A stretch of DNA of 64,000 bases from Mucilaginibacter daejeonensis (GTDB lineage: Bacteria; Bacteroidota; Bacteroidia; Sphingobacteriales; Sphingobacteriaceae): the NCBI RefSeq assembly GCF_020783335.1, contig NZ_CP086068.1, forward strand, positions 310,001-374,000, written 5' to 3'. Shown here in pieces: positions 15,631-24,984 of this stretch; position 1 is the first letter of the stretch; every line of letters begins with the position of its first letter. A model generated the notes under the pieces. The model saw nothing but the letters and a program-made list of their open reading frames with translations, was not told the origin of the DNA and ran no database searches. The translations under genes and the position numbers were made by a program.

Positions 15631-16482
15631 ATGTCTACAGTACAAATTTCTGCATCAGACGTAAATAAACTGCGCCAGCAAACCGGTGCAGGTATGATGG
15701 ATTGCAAAAAAGCTTTGACCGAGACCAACGGCGACTTTGAAGCTGCTATTGACTATTTAAGAAAAAAAGGCGCTAAAGTTGCTGCCAGCCGTCAGGACAG
15801 AGAATCTAACGAAGGTGTAGTTATCGCACGTACTTCTGAAGATGGCAAACGCGGTGTTATCGTTGAATTGAACTGCGAGACCGACTTTGTGGCTAAAAAT
15901 GCTGAGTTCATCGCTTTTGCTAATGCTATAGCTAACGAAGCTGTTCAAGCTTTACCAGCTACTGCCGAAGAAGTTAACGCTTTAGAGATCGATACCGAAG
16001 TTGGCCGTGTTACTATCGGTGAAGCCATCACTACCTTGACCGGTAAGATCGGCGAAAAGATCGGTGTATCTAAATACGCTGTGTTAGAAGGCGAAAAAGT
16101 TGTTGCTTACATCCACGGTAACTTCCGTTTAGGTGTATTGGTTGGCTTAAGCGCTAACCCAGCAGGTGCTGACGAGGCTGGTAAGGACGTTGCTATGCAG
16201 ATCGCTGCTATGAACCCTGTAGCTTTAGATAAAGGTGATGTTGACGCTACCACTATCGAGCGTGAGTTAGCTATCGCTAAAGATCAGATCCGTGCCGAAG
16301 GTAAACCAGAAGAGATGGTAGAAAAGATCGCTCAAGGTAAATTGAACAAATTCTACAAAGACTCTACTTTATTGAACCAGGAGTTCGTGAAAGACCCATC
16401 GAAGACCATTGCTCAGTTCCTGAGCGGTGTGGATAAGGGTTTGACCGTTACCGCATTCAAGCGAGTTGCTTTAGGAGCTTAA
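15631..16482 (+). CDS. tsf: Translation elongation factor Ts
   Basis: A 283-residue protein from the ATG at 15631 (MSTVQISASDVNKLRQQTGA), chosen because the family starts with this UBA-like domain and the 16 codons upstream are not conserved in style. Key elements: TGAGMMDCKKALTETNGDFE, then LRKKGAKVAASRQDRESNEG and VELNCETDFVAKNAEF, the EF-Tu contact region with the TDFVAKN core. EF-Ts exchanges GDP for GTP on EF-Tu. A perfect terminator follows. rpsB-tsf adjacency is universal in bacteria. Confidence 0.97.
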   Translation: MSTVQISASDVNKLRQQTGAGMMDCKKALTETNGDFEAAIDYLRKKGAKVAASRQDRESNEGVVIARTSEDGKRGVIVELNCETDFVAKNAEFIAFANAIANEAVQALPATAEEVNALEIDTEVGRVTIGEAITTLTGKIGEKIGVSKYAVLEGEKVVAYIHGNFRLGVLVGLSANPAGADEAGKDVAMQIAAMNPVALDKGDVDATTIERELAIAKDQIRAEGKPEEMVEKIAQGKLNKFYKDSTLLNQEFVKDPSKTIAQFLSGVDKGLTVTAFKRVALGA

Positions 16483-16489
16483 TTATAAG

Positions 16490-16523
16490 ATCCCCGCCTT
16501 TTTAAAAGGCGGGGATTTTTTTT
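16490..16523 (+). terminator. Rho-independent terminator of the rplM-tsf operon
   Basis: ATCCCCGCCTTTT and AAAAGGCGGGGAT form a perfect stem, followed by eight T. Confidence 0.95.
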
Positions 16524-16545
16524 GCCTAAATATTTCCTCTACCTA

Positions 16546-17673
16546 ATGTTAACAGCACTTTTTAATACGCAGATCATCAGCAATGGTGTGATCACCAAAG
16601 GCAAGGCCGTGCTGATCAATGGTACGCGGATCACTGAGGTGGTCGATGAAGATGCCATTCCTCAAGATGCTGAACGCCGCGACCTGCAAGGAGCTTACAT
16701 AGCCTCCGGCTTGCTTGACCTGCAGATCTACGGCGCGGGTGGCAGCCTGTTCGGTGGTATACCTACTGCTGAGGCGCTGCACCAAATGGAAAAAACGTTG
16801 CTGCAGGAAGGCTGCACCGGTTTTTTTGCCACTGTAGCCACCAATAGCGACGAAGTAGTGCTGCGAGCCATTGAAGCGGCGAAGGCATATAGGCCAAAAG
16901 CGATCGGGACCTTTATGGGGCTACACCTCGAAGGCCCGTTCCTGAACCCGATACGTAAGGGTGCGCACCCTGCCGAATATATCAAGAAAGCCACCATTGC
17001 CCAGTTGCGCCATTGGATCGATCATGCACAAGGCGAAGTAAAGATGGTCACCATAGCGCCTGAATTGCAGGACGCCGAGGTGTTGAATTGGTTAGGCGAA
17101 CAAGACATCGTGGTATCGGCCGGGCATAGTGATGCTACCTATGAGCAAGCGTTGTCATTTTTTGACAAGTCCATACACGCAGCCACGCATCTGTTCAATG
17201 CCATGCCGCCTATGCATCACCGCCAACCCGGACTTATACCAGCCATATTTGAGGCGCGGCCCTACACCAGCATCGTTGCCGATGGCATACATGTTAACTT
17301 TGCCATGATCGCCCTGGCCAAACGGCTACTGGGCAACAAGCTTTTCCTGATCACCGATGCCGTGACCGAAGCCAGTGAGGGTACCTACCAACACCAGCTT
17401 AAAGGTGATCGGTATGTGATGCCTGATGGTACGCTGTCGGGCTCGGCGCTTACCATGCTCAAAGCCGTGCAGAACTGCGTTGAGCATGTGGGTATAGAGC
17501 TGGTGGAGGCTATTAACATGGCTACCCTTTACCCGGCCCAACTGGCCGGCCTGGCTAACAAAGGAAAAGTTGAGCGCGGATATGACGCAGATCTGCTTAT
17601 CTTTGACGCCGGGTTTAACACAAAGTTCACGATCTGTCAAGGTAAAACTTACGATCACTCTCAATTAGCTTAA
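16546..17673 (+). CDS. nagA: N-acetylglucosamine-6-phosphate deacetylase
   Basis: A 375-residue amidohydrolase. The ATG at 16546 is chosen; an upstream TTG at 16522 would lie in the terminator. Motifs: ASGLLDLQIYGAGG near residue 45, HLEGPFLNPIRKGAHP (the Glu metal ligand), SAGHSDATYEQAL, AATHLFNAMPPMHHRQPG, ADGIHVNF and FLITDAVTEA (catalytic Asp). The first HxH motif is replaced by Gln (D-L-Q-I-Y), as is usual in NagA. It removes the acetyl group from GlcNAc-6-P on the route to fructose-6-P and amino-sugar recycling. No nagB is beside it. pyrH begins 24 bases downstream. Confidence 0.92.
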   Translation: MLTALFNTQIISNGVITKGKAVLINGTRITEVVDEDAIPQDAERRDLQGAYIASGLLDLQIYGAGGSLFGGIPTAEALHQMEKTLLQEGCTGFFATVATNSDEVVLRAIEAAKAYRPKAIGTFMGLHLEGPFLNPIRKGAHPAEYIKKATIAQLRHWIDHAQGEVKMVTIAPELQDAEVLNWLGEQDIVVSAGHSDATYEQALSFFDKSIHAATHLFNAMPPMHHRQPGLIPAIFEARPYTSIVADGIHVNFAMIALAKRLLGNKLFLITDAVTEASEGTYQHQLKGDRYVMPDGTLSGSALTMLKAVQNCVEHVGIELVEAINMATLYPAQLAGLANKGKVERGYDADLLIFDAGFNTKFTICQGKTYDHSQLA

Positions 17674-17697
17674 CACTTTCGAACAATTATCTCATAT

Positions 17698-18402
17698 ATG
17701 AAATACAACAGGATCCTACTAAAACTGAGCGGTGAATCATTAATGGGCGAGCGCCAGTACGGAATTGACAACAACCGCGTACTGCAATACGCTCATGATA
17801 TCAAGACCGTGAGTGACGCCGGTATCGAAGTTGCCATTGTAGTAGGCGGAGGTAATATCTTCAGAGGGTTAAGCGCCGAAAAATCAGGCATGGAACGCGC
17901 GCAGGCCGATTACATGGGCATGCTGGCCACTGTGATCAACTGCATGGCCCTGCAAAGCGCACTGGAAGGCATAGGGGTGGATACCCGCTTACAATCGGCC
18001 ATTAAAATGGAGCAGATCTGTGAGCCTTATATCCGTCGCCGCGCAATGGCCCACCTCGAGACCGGTAAGATCGTGATCTTTGGTGCAGGTACAGGTAACC
18101 CTTACTTCACCACTGATACAGCTGCTTCACTGCGTGCGATCGAGATAAAGGCCGATGTGGTATTGAAAGGCACCCGTGTAGATGGTATTTACACTGCCGA
18201 CCCGGAGAAGGACCCATCAGCCACCCGTTATGATGAAGTGACCTTTCAGGAAGTGTTCAGCAAAGGCCTGAACGTGATGGACATGACCGCCTTTACCCTT
18301 TGCTATGAGAACAAATTGCCGATCATCGTTTTTGATATGAACAAGGAAGGCAACTTCATGAAGATCGCTCAGGGCGAGCCGGTAGGCACTATCGTGAAAT
18401 AA
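17698..18402 (+). CDS. pyrH: UMP kinase
   Basis: A 234-residue protein of the amino-acid kinase fold. Motifs: [14 protein letters not shown] at the start, [17 protein letters not shown] [54 protein letters not shown] and the C-terminal GTIVK. It phosphorylates UMP to UDP. Followed by frr, the conserved pyrH-frr pair, although frr has its own promoter here. Confidence 0.97.
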   Translation: MKYNRILLKLSGESLMGERQYGIDNNRVLQYAHDIKTVSDAGIEVAIVVGGGNIFRGLSAEKSGMERAQADYMGMLATVINCMALQSALEGIGVDTRLQSAIKMEQICEPYIRRRAMAHLETGKIVIFGAGTGNPYFTTDTAASLRAIEIKADVVLKGTRVDGIYTADPEKDPSATRYDEVTFQEVFSKGLNVMDMTAFTLCYENKLPIIVFDMNKEGNFMKIAQGEPVGTIVK

Positions 18403-18431
18403 TAACATTGGATCATCAGCCTTGTTAGGTA

Positions 18432-18461
18432 TTTGTGCTTTTGGGTAAATTCCTAACTTTG
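18432..18461 (+). promoter_or_regulatory. frr: Bacteroidota promoter of frr
   Basis: TTTG at 18432-18435, an 18-base spacer and TAACTTTG at 18454-18461 match the TTTG/TAnnTTTG consensus fully. Transcription should begin about 15 bases before the frr ATG. Confidence 0.75.
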
Positions 18462-18482
18462 CAACTATAAACAACAACAAAA

Positions 18483-19046
18483 ATGAGCGAACTCATTAAA
18501 AAACAACTGACCGATGCTAAGGCGTTAATGGAAAAGGCCATTACTCATGCCGATGGTGAGTTGTCGAAGATACGTGCCGGTAAGGCTTCTCCTGCCATGT
18601 TAGATGGTTTAAGTGTTGATTACTATGGTACCCCTACACCTTTAGCGCAGGTTGGTAGCGTGAACACACCTGATGCCCGTACCTTGGTGATACAGCCTTG
18701 GGAAAAATCGTTGTTAGGCCCTATCGAAAAAGCGATCATGGAGTCGAACTTAGGTTTGAACCCGCAGAACGATGGTACTATCATCCGCATCAATGTACCG
18801 CCACTTACCGAAGAGCGTCGTCGCGCTTTGGTGAAACAACTGAAAGGCGAAGCTGAGAATGCCAAGGTCGCGATCCGTAACATCCGTAAGGACATCAACG
18901 ATAAGATCAAAAAGCTTAAAGGCGAAGGCGTATCTGACGATGAGATCAAGACCGGCGAAGGCGATGTGCAAAAACTGGTTGACGGCTACATCGTAAAGGT
19001 AGACCAACTTGCCGAGGCCAAGGAAAAAGATATTATGACGGTTTAA
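18483..19046 (+). CDS. frr: Ribosome recycling factor
   Basis: A 187-residue protein of exact family length. Motifs: LSKIRAGKASPAMLDGLSVD, YYGTPTPLAQVGSVNTPDAR, IMESNLGLNPQNDGTIIRIN, PPLTEERRRALVKQLKGEAE and AKVAIRNIRKDINDKIKKLK. It splits post-termination ribosomes with EF-G. Confidence 0.97.
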   Translation: MSELIKKQLTDAKALMEKAITHADGELSKIRAGKASPAMLDGLSVDYYGTPTPLAQVGSVNTPDARTLVIQPWEKSLLGPIEKAIMESNLGLNPQNDGTIIRINVPPLTEERRRALVKQLKGEAENAKVAIRNIRKDINDKIKKLKGEGVSDDEIKTGEGDVQKLVDGYIVKVDQLAEAKEKDIMTV

Positions 19047-19047
19047 A

Positions 19048-19130
19048 CCCCACCTAAACCCTCCCCGGTAGGGAGGGCTTTAAGAAGGCTTACGTTTCTA
19101 AAGGTCTCCCCTCCCGGAGGAGATTCAAAT
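19048..19130. repeat. GC-rich REP-like repeat after frr
   Basis: CCACCTAAACCCTCCCCGGT continues AGGGAGGGCTTT and then CTCCCCTCCCGGAGGAG. The reverse complement matches the repeat at 5097-5131. The CCCTCCC/GGGAGGG stem may double as a terminator for frr. Confidence 0.6.
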
Positions 19131-19167
19131 GGAGTTAAGGCTTGGGTGTTAGGCTAACGTCAAATTA

Positions 19168-19203
19168 AAGGGAATGAGCGGATCGCTTCATTCCCTTTTT
19201 TAA
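19168..19203 (+). terminator. Hairpin with T-run before the ABC exporter genes
   Basis: AAAGGGAATGA and TCATTCCCTTT enclose GCG-GAT-CGC, followed by a T-run. It lies only 15 bases before the next ATG, so it may act as a terminator of upstream reading. Confidence 0.75.
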
Positions 19204-19217
19204 TTTTGTGACCTCTC

Positions 19218-20984
19218 ATGAAACTACTTGTATCTTACCTTTCCAAATACCGGTCGGTGGTAGCCTTTGCGCTATTCCTGGCCGCTATCAATATCGGTTT
19301 CTCATTGCTTGATCCGTATGTCACCGGTCGTATAGTCGATCGTTTCATCGAAAAGCGTACACAACTCACCCACGACCAATTCATGTGGGGCGTACTTACC
19401 TGGGTAGGCCTGGCAGTAGGCGCGGCCATGGTGTCACGTATAGCCAAGAACTTTCAGGACTACTTTACCAGCATCATCGTTCAAAAGGTGGGTGCCAATA
19501 TGTATGCCGATGGTTTGAAACATTCGCTTGAATTACCTTATCAGGTATTTGAGGATCAGCGCAGCGGCGAGACCTTGGGCATCTTACAAAAGGTACGTTT
19601 GGATAGTGAGAAATTTATCACCTCGTTCATCAGCGTATTGTTCGTGAGTTTGGTGGGTATGGTGTTCGTGATCGTATACTCGATCAATGTGAGTTACAAG
19701 GTAACGCTGGTGTACTTTGCGGCCATACCGGTGATCGCTTTTGTAAGTACCGCGCTAAGCAAACGGATCAAGAACATACAGCGCAAGATCGTTTCGGAGA
19801 CCACCGCTTTAGCCGGCTCCACCACCGAATCGCTCCGCAACATCGAGCTGGTAAAAAGCTTAGGCCTGGTAAGTCAGGAGATCGAGCGGTTGAACAAGAC
19901 CACTTACAAGATCCTTGACCTTGAGCTAAAAAAGGTAAAGTATGTACGGAGCATGAGCTTTTTGCAGGGTACTACCGTGAACCTGGTACGGAGCATCATG
20001 GTCGTTATTTTGCTACTGCTTATCTTTCAGGATACCATTTCGCCGGGTAACTACTTTACGTTCCTTTTCTACTCGTTCTTTTTGTTCAATCCATTGCAGG
20101 AGCTGGGCAACGTGATTCTGGCCTGGCGCGAGGCGCAGGTATCATTGGCCAACTTTGAGGGTATATTGAACACCCCGGTAGACAAGAAACCCGAGAAACC
20201 CGTACTGCTGGAAAAGATCATCGATCTGGCTTTCCGCGATGTAAGCTTCAAACACCTGACCGCCAACCGCAATGCTCTAAATAACATCAGCTTTGATGTA
20301 CGCACCGGTAAGACCATCGCCTTTGTAGGGCCATCAGGTTCGGGTAAGACCACACTGGTAAAGTTACTGGTAGGCTTATATCAACCCGTGCAGGGTGACG
20401 TTCTTTACAATGGCGTGCTGAGCAAGGAGATCGATCTTGACCGCCTGCGCGAACGTATCGGTTTTGTAACGCAGGACACACAATTGTTCTCAGGATCGAT
20501 ACGGGAGAATTTACAATTCGTGCGTCCGGGCGCTACTGATGAGGAATGTATGAACGTGCTGCACCGTGCAGCTTGCCAAAGTCTGTTGGCCCGTGCCGAT
20601 AAAGGTTTGGATACCGTGATCGGCGAAGGTGGCGTGAAGGTTTCAGGCGGCGAAAAGCAGCGTCTGTCTATCGCCCGTGCTTTGCTGCGCAGGCCAGATA
20701 TCTTGGTATTTGACGAGGCCACCTCGGCACTTGACTCGCTTACTGAAGAAGAGATCACGGAGACCATCAAAGATGTATCGGAAGATCAGGAGCACATCAC
20801 CATATTGATCGCACACCGTTTAAGTACGATCATGCATGCCGACCGCATCTATGTGCTGGAGAAAGGCAACATCGTTGAGGCCGGTCCGCATCAAGAACTG
20901 CTTGCGCAAAAAGGTTTGTACTACGCCATGTGGAGGCAACAGATCGGCGAAAAGCATACCACGAGCGCTATTCAAAATGTGTAA
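19218..20984 (+). CDS. ABC exporter, fused membrane and ATPase domains (copy 1)
   Basis: A 588-residue half-transporter. Six membrane helices occupy about residues 10-310. The ATPase domain has Walker A GPSGSGKTTLVKLLVG (about 371), Q-loop GFVTQDTQLFSGSI, signature VSGGEKQRLSIARALL (about 475), Walker B ILVFDEATSALDS and the H-loop IAHRLSTI. It should dimerise and export a lipid, peptide or drug; the cargo is not readable. The next gene is a close paralogue of the same layout, so the two may form a heterodimer. The gene follows frr but is cut off from it by a terminator. Confidence 0.93.
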   Translation: MKLLVSYLSKYRSVVAFALFLAAINIGFSLLDPYVTGRIVDRFIEKRTQLTHDQFMWGVLTWVGLAVGAAMVSRIAKNFQDYFTSIIVQKVGANMYADGLKHSLELPYQVFEDQRSGETLGILQKVRLDSEKFITSFISVLFVSLVGMVFVIVYSINVSYKVTLVYFAAIPVIAFVSTALSKRIKNIQRKIVSETTALAGSTTESLRNIELVKSLGLVSQEIERLNKTTYKILDLELKKVKYVRSMSFLQGTTVNLVRSIMVVILLLLIFQDTISPGNYFTFLFYSFFLFNPLQELGNVILAWREAQVSLANFEGILNTPVDKKPEKPVLLEKIIDLAFRDVSFKHLTANRNALNNISFDVRTGKTIAFVGPSGSGKTTLVKLLVGLYQPVQGDVLYNGVLSKEIDLDRLRERIGFVTQDTQLFSGSIRENLQFVRPGATDEECMNVLHRAACQSLLARADKGLDTVIGEGGVKVSGGEKQRLSIARALLRRPDILVFDEATSALDSLTEEEITETIKDVSEDQEHITILIAHRLSTIMHADRIYVLEKGNIVEAGPHQELLAQKGLYYAMWRQQIGEKHTTSAIQNV

Positions 20985-21198
20985 GTAATTATATACATGG
21001 GATCGGTAGAGCTAAAGAGAATAACTTAACTATTTCTTTTAGCGAAACAATTTGTTGTTGAACGCGTATTTGGCCTTGCAGAAATTTAAATTAAAAGGTG
21101 TCATTTTTCACAAAGTGATAAAAATTGCCCTTTAGGCAAGTTAGTTCATCAATTAGGCGTTGTTATTGTTAAGTATTTTACAATAGTTGCCTACCTGT

Positions 21199-22986
21199 AT
21201 GAATGTTCTGCTTAAATACCTGAAAAGACATAAAGGAGCTGTAGCTATGGCCCTGTTGATGACGGCCCTCAACCAGACCTTTGCGCTGGTGGAGCCGCTG
21301 ATCACCGGACATATATTTGACGACTACATTAGCAAAAAAGACCTTTACTCCAGGCATGATTTCATTGCCGGGGTATTATGGCTCATCACCATCGCTGCTA
21401 TAGCCGCACTCTTCTCACGCATTGCCAATAATTTTCAGGATTATTATACCGTTAGTATAGCCCAGCGCACCGGTGCCGAGGTTTATGCCGACGGGATGAA
21501 ACACGCGTTGGCCATGCCATTCTACGAGCACCAGAACCAGCGCAGCGGCGAAAAGCTGGGTATGCTGCAAAGGATACGTAGCGATATTGAGAACCTGGTC
21601 AAAGCCAGTATCAACGTTAGCTTCATGACGTTCTTCGGCATCATCTTCATTGCCGTGTACTCGTTCACCATTAGTTACAAGGTCACCATCGTGTTCTTCA
21701 TCGCGGTGCCCATCATTACCTGGCTAAGCTGGACACTATCCAAACGGATCAAGGTCATTCACCGGGCCATCGTACTCAAAACCTCCGTACTGGCCGGGCG
21801 CACTACCGAATCGTTACGTAACATCGAATTGGTGAAAAGTCATGGCCTTGCCAATGAAGAGATCGAGCGGTTGAACAATACCACTTACAAGATCCTTACC
21901 CTCGAGGTAGCCAAGACCAAGCTATTGCGGGTGCTGAGCTTTGTACAGGGTACTACGGTCAATGTGGTACGAAGCAGTATGGTTGTGGTGTTGCTGGTAC
22001 TCATATTTGATAAAGAGATCACCGGTGGCCAGTACTTCAGCTTCTTGTTATATGCATACTTCTTGTTCGGTCCGCTACAAGAGTTCGGGCATATGTCGCT
22101 CACCTGGCGTGAGGCGCAAATATCGCTCACCAACTTTAAACGGATCATGAACACGCCGATAGAGGAGATACCGGAGAACCCTGCCGATCTGACCCAGATA
22201 GATCGCATCGCGTTCGAGGATATCAGTTTTAGATACAATGCCACCAAGCGCTACGCCTTGAAAGATATATCGTTCCATGCCAATAAAGGCGAAACAGTGG
22301 CTTTCGTTGGTCCATCGGGCTCTGGTAAATCGACGTTGATCAAGTTGCTGATCGGTCTTTACCAACCAGTAGGCGGCCGCATTTTATACAACGGCATCGA
22401 AAGTGATAAGTACCACCTGGATATGTTCAGACGCCGCATTGGTTTCGTAACGCAAGACACGCAGTTGTTCTCAGGAACCATCAAGGATAACCTGACGTTT
22501 GTAAAGCCTGATGCTACCGATGAAGAATGTTTGGCGGCACTCAACAAGGCGGCCTGCCAGGGTATGCTATCTCGCGCAGAGAACGGTATCCATACCCTCA
22601 TTGGCGAAAGCGGCGTTAAGATCTCGGGCGGCGAGAAACAGCGCCTTTCTATTGCCCGTGCGTTATTAAGGCATCCCGATATCCTGCTATTTGACGAGGC
22701 CACATCGGCGTTGGACTCCATTACAGAGGAAGAGATCAGTCGTACTGTTCAACATATCTCCAATCTCAAGAACCGTATCACGCTGATCATTGCGCACCGG
22801 TTAAGCACGATCATGCACGCCGACCGCATATACGTGCTGGAGAACGGCAGCGTGATCGAGGTAGGTAACCATGAGCAATTGCTGGAAGAGAAAGGCCTTT
22901 ACTATGCCATGTGGCGCCAGCAATCGGGTGAGCGCCGTTTGCAGGAAGAACTGGACGCCTTTACCGAAAGCGAGCTACAAGAGTAA
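21199..22986 (+). CDS. ABC exporter, fused membrane and ATPase domains (copy 2)
   Basis: A 595-residue paralogue of the previous protein; the ATG at 21199 (MNVLLKYLKRHKG) aligns with the start of copy 1 and is preferred over the TTG at 21187. Membrane part about 10-310, then Walker A GPSGSGKSTLIKLLIG, GFVTQDTQLFSGTI, ISGGEKQRLSIARALL and ILLFDEATSALDS. Shared runs such as TTESLRNIELVKS and EEIERLNKTTYKIL-like sequence show a tandem duplication. The 213-base gap suggests its own promoter. Both catalytic sites look intact in both copies. Cargo unknown. Confidence 0.93.
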   Translation: MNVLLKYLKRHKGAVAMALLMTALNQTFALVEPLITGHIFDDYISKKDLYSRHDFIAGVLWLITIAAIAALFSRIANNFQDYYTVSIAQRTGAEVYADGMKHALAMPFYEHQNQRSGEKLGMLQRIRSDIENLVKASINVSFMTFFGIIFIAVYSFTISYKVTIVFFIAVPIITWLSWTLSKRIKVIHRAIVLKTSVLAGRTTESLRNIELVKSHGLANEEIERLNNTTYKILTLEVAKTKLLRVLSFVQGTTVNVVRSSMVVVLLVLIFDKEITGGQYFSFLLYAYFLFGPLQEFGHMSLTWREAQISLTNFKRIMNTPIEEIPENPADLTQIDRIAFEDISFRYNATKRYALKDISFHANKGETVAFVGPSGSGKSTLIKLLIGLYQPVGGRILYNGIESDKYHLDMFRRRIGFVTQDTQLFSGTIKDNLTFVKPDATDEECLAALNKAACQGMLSRAENGIHTLIGESGVKISGGEKQRLSIARALLRHPDILLFDEATSALDSITEEEISRTVQHISNLKNRITLIIAHRLSTIMHADRIYVLENGSVIEVGNHEQLLEEKGLYYAMWRQQSGERRLQEELDAFTESELQE

Positions 22987-23085
22987 TGCTCCATTGTAGC
23001 TTTGACCTATCCGTTCGAGATATCTGTTACTGCGACTAACCAAATAACCCTATCTTGGTTAACTTAAAGCAGGCAAAGCTGATCA

Positions 23086-23760
23086 ATGAGCAAACAGGCA
23101 TCAAATATGGGCATCGTCATGGCCCTCATCGTGATAGGCAGCTGGGCCGTAAGCATCACACTGTTGATGCAACGACCGGTGCATTTCGATGATCCTTTGC
23201 TTTATGTGTTCATGCTGCTGCAAATGCACTTGTATACTGGGCTGTTCATCACGGCACATGATGCCATGCACGGTACGGTATCCTCCAATAGGTCGGTCAA
23301 CAATGCGGTAGGTTTTGTATGCACCTTTTTGTACGCCGCGTTCTGGTATCCTAAACTGCTGACCAAGCATCATCAGCATCACCGGCATGTGCACACCGAT
23401 CAGGACCCCGACCATCATCATGGCGGCTTTTGGGCGTGGTATCTGCGCTTTATTCGTAACTATCTTTCTATTTGGCAGGTCGTATTCATGGCAGCGCTTT
23501 TCAATGTGCTCAAGATATGGATACCGCAGGCCAACCTGATCCTATTTTGGGTGGTGCCATCGTTGCTGAGCACCTTACAGTTGTTTTACTTTGGTACTTA
23601 TCTGCCGCATAAAGGCGAGCATGACAACGTGCACCACTCTACAAGCCAGCCCAAGGGTCATGTTTGGGCGTTCTTTTCATGTTACTTTTTTGGTTACCAT
23701 TATGAACACCATGATTCGCCCGGCACTCCTTGGTGGCGCTTATGGCAGGTCAAAAAATAA
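23086..23760 (+). CDS. crtW: CrtW-like carotenoid (beta-carotene) ketolase
   Basis: A 224-residue membrane di-iron enzyme. The three His clusters are HDAMH (58-62), HHQHHRHVH (95-103) and HYEHH (205-209), with TYLPHKGEH before the last, and the end PWWRLW. The pattern and length match CrtW 4-ketolases, which turn beta-carotene or zeaxanthin into echinenone, canthaxanthin or astaxanthin. A related fatty-acid-hydroxylase-like activity cannot be excluded. Four hydrophobic segments are seen. No other crt gene is in the window; the gene lies between ABC exporters and hemH. Confidence 0.82.
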   Translation: MSKQASNMGIVMALIVIGSWAVSITLLMQRPVHFDDPLLYVFMLLQMHLYTGLFITAHDAMHGTVSSNRSVNNAVGFVCTFLYAAFWYPKLLTKHHQHHRHVHTDQDPDHHHGGFWAWYLRFIRNYLSIWQVVFMAALFNVLKIWIPQANLILFWVVPSLLSTLQLFYFGTYLPHKGEHDNVHHSTSQPKGHVWAFFSCYFFGYHYEHHDSPGTPWWRLWQVKK

Positions 23761-23880
23761 GCGTCCGCGGCAAATAATAGTGATCATGATCACGCAGGGG
23801 CAGTATTGCACTCGATTGACAAAATATTTCAGATATTTGCGCACCTGTAAGCTCCCCTAAAGAGGAGCAGGGATGGCGTA

Positions 23881-24900
23881 ATGAAAAAAGGAGTTTTGTT
23901 AGTTAACTTAGGTACACCTGATGATCCGCAAACACCAGCGGTAAGGCGTTACCTTGATCAGTTCTTGATGGATGAGCGGGTGATCGATATTAACGCCTTC
24001 AGCCGTTTCATGCTGATCAAAGGTATCATCGTTCCTTTCCGTGCACCTAAGTCGGCCAAGTCATACCGCGAGATCTGGACCGAAGAAGGCTCGCCTTTAA
24101 TGATCTACACCGTAAAGGCCACCCAACTTTTAAAACAACGCCTGGGCGATGAATACCACGTGGAGATGGCCATGCGCTACCAAAGCCCCTCGATCGAGTC
24201 GGCGTTGGAGAAACTCCGTGCTGCACAGGTAACCTCCATACAGGTGATCCCGCTTTTCCCGCAATATGCATCAGCTTCTACCGGGTCCGTTAACCAAAAA
24301 GTGATGGAGATCGTGAGCAAGTGGCAAGCAATTCCGGCTATCAGCTTCGTTAACTCTTACTATGACAACGATAAAGTGATCGAGGCCTTTGCGCAGAATG
24401 GCGCCAAGCATGATCCATCTAAATACCATCACGTATTGTTCAGCTTTCACGGCTTGCCTCAAAGACAAATGATCAAGGCCGATGAGACCAAACAGCACTG
24501 CCTCAAAGTGGCTAATTGCTGCGATACCATTACCGGTGCTAACCGCTTTTGCTATAGTGCACAGTGCCATGCTACGGCCCGCCTGATCGCCGAAAAACTG
24601 AATATCCCTAAAGAAAAATACACGCTGACCTTTCAATCACGCCTGGGCCGCGACCCATGGATGCAGCCTTACACCAGTGAGGTGATCCAGCAGCTGGCTA
24701 AAAAAGGTGTTAAAAGACTATTGGTATTTTGCCCAGCCTTTGTGGCCGACTGCTTAGAGACCATTTTTGAGGTATCAGTAGAGTACGATGAAGAGTTCAA
24801 ACATGCCGGCGGCGAATACGTGCAATTGGTAGAAAGCCTGAACGATTCGCCATTATGGATCGATGCTTTGGAAGGCCTGGTGCGTGAAGGCGTAAGGTAA
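23881..24900 (+). CDS. hemH: Ferrochelatase
   Basis: A 339-residue protein of normal length. It opens KKGVLLVNLGTPDDPQTPAV, then RRYLDQFLMD, PLFPQYASASTGSVN, FSFHGLPQRQ (the catalytic His), CHATARLIAEKL, YTLTFQSRLGRDPWMQPYT and LLVFCPAFVADCLETIFEV, including the conserved Glu that binds metal. It inserts Fe(II) into protoporphyrin IX, the last step of haem synthesis. It sits 120 bases after crtW with a small GC hairpin between (CTCCCC/GAGGAG). Confidence 0.95.
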   Translation: MKKGVLLVNLGTPDDPQTPAVRRYLDQFLMDERVIDINAFSRFMLIKGIIVPFRAPKSAKSYREIWTEEGSPLMIYTVKATQLLKQRLGDEYHVEMAMRYQSPSIESALEKLRAAQVTSIQVIPLFPQYASASTGSVNQKVMEIVSKWQAIPAISFVNSYYDNDKVIEAFAQNGAKHDPSKYHHVLFSFHGLPQRQMIKADETKQHCLKVANCCDTITGANRFCYSAQCHATARLIAEKLNIPKEKYTLTFQSRLGRDPWMQPYTSEVIQQLAKKGVKRLLVFCPAFVADCLETIFEVSVEYDEEFKHAGGEYVQLVESLNDSPLWIDALEGLVREGVR

Positions 24901-24909
24901 TTTACCATA

Positions 24910-24938
24910 TGTCATGCTGAACTTGTTTCAGCATCTCA
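24910..24938. repeat. Small intergenic hairpin repeat
   Basis: ATGCTGAA-CTTG-TTTCAGCAT forms a 7-8 bp hairpin between the convergent hemH and waaA. Sequence of this type (CATGCTGAA...TTCAGCATCTC) is a frequent intergenic element in Sphingobacteriaceae; that statement is from general knowledge. Confidence 0.5.
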
Positions 24939-24984
24939 CATGTTAAGTGGTCGCATCAATAGTTGCAGGTATACATTAAGGTGA

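Noticed and set aside
16522..16545. TTG start for nagA.
   Set aside because: It overlaps the T-run of the tsf terminator; the ATG at 16546 is better placed.
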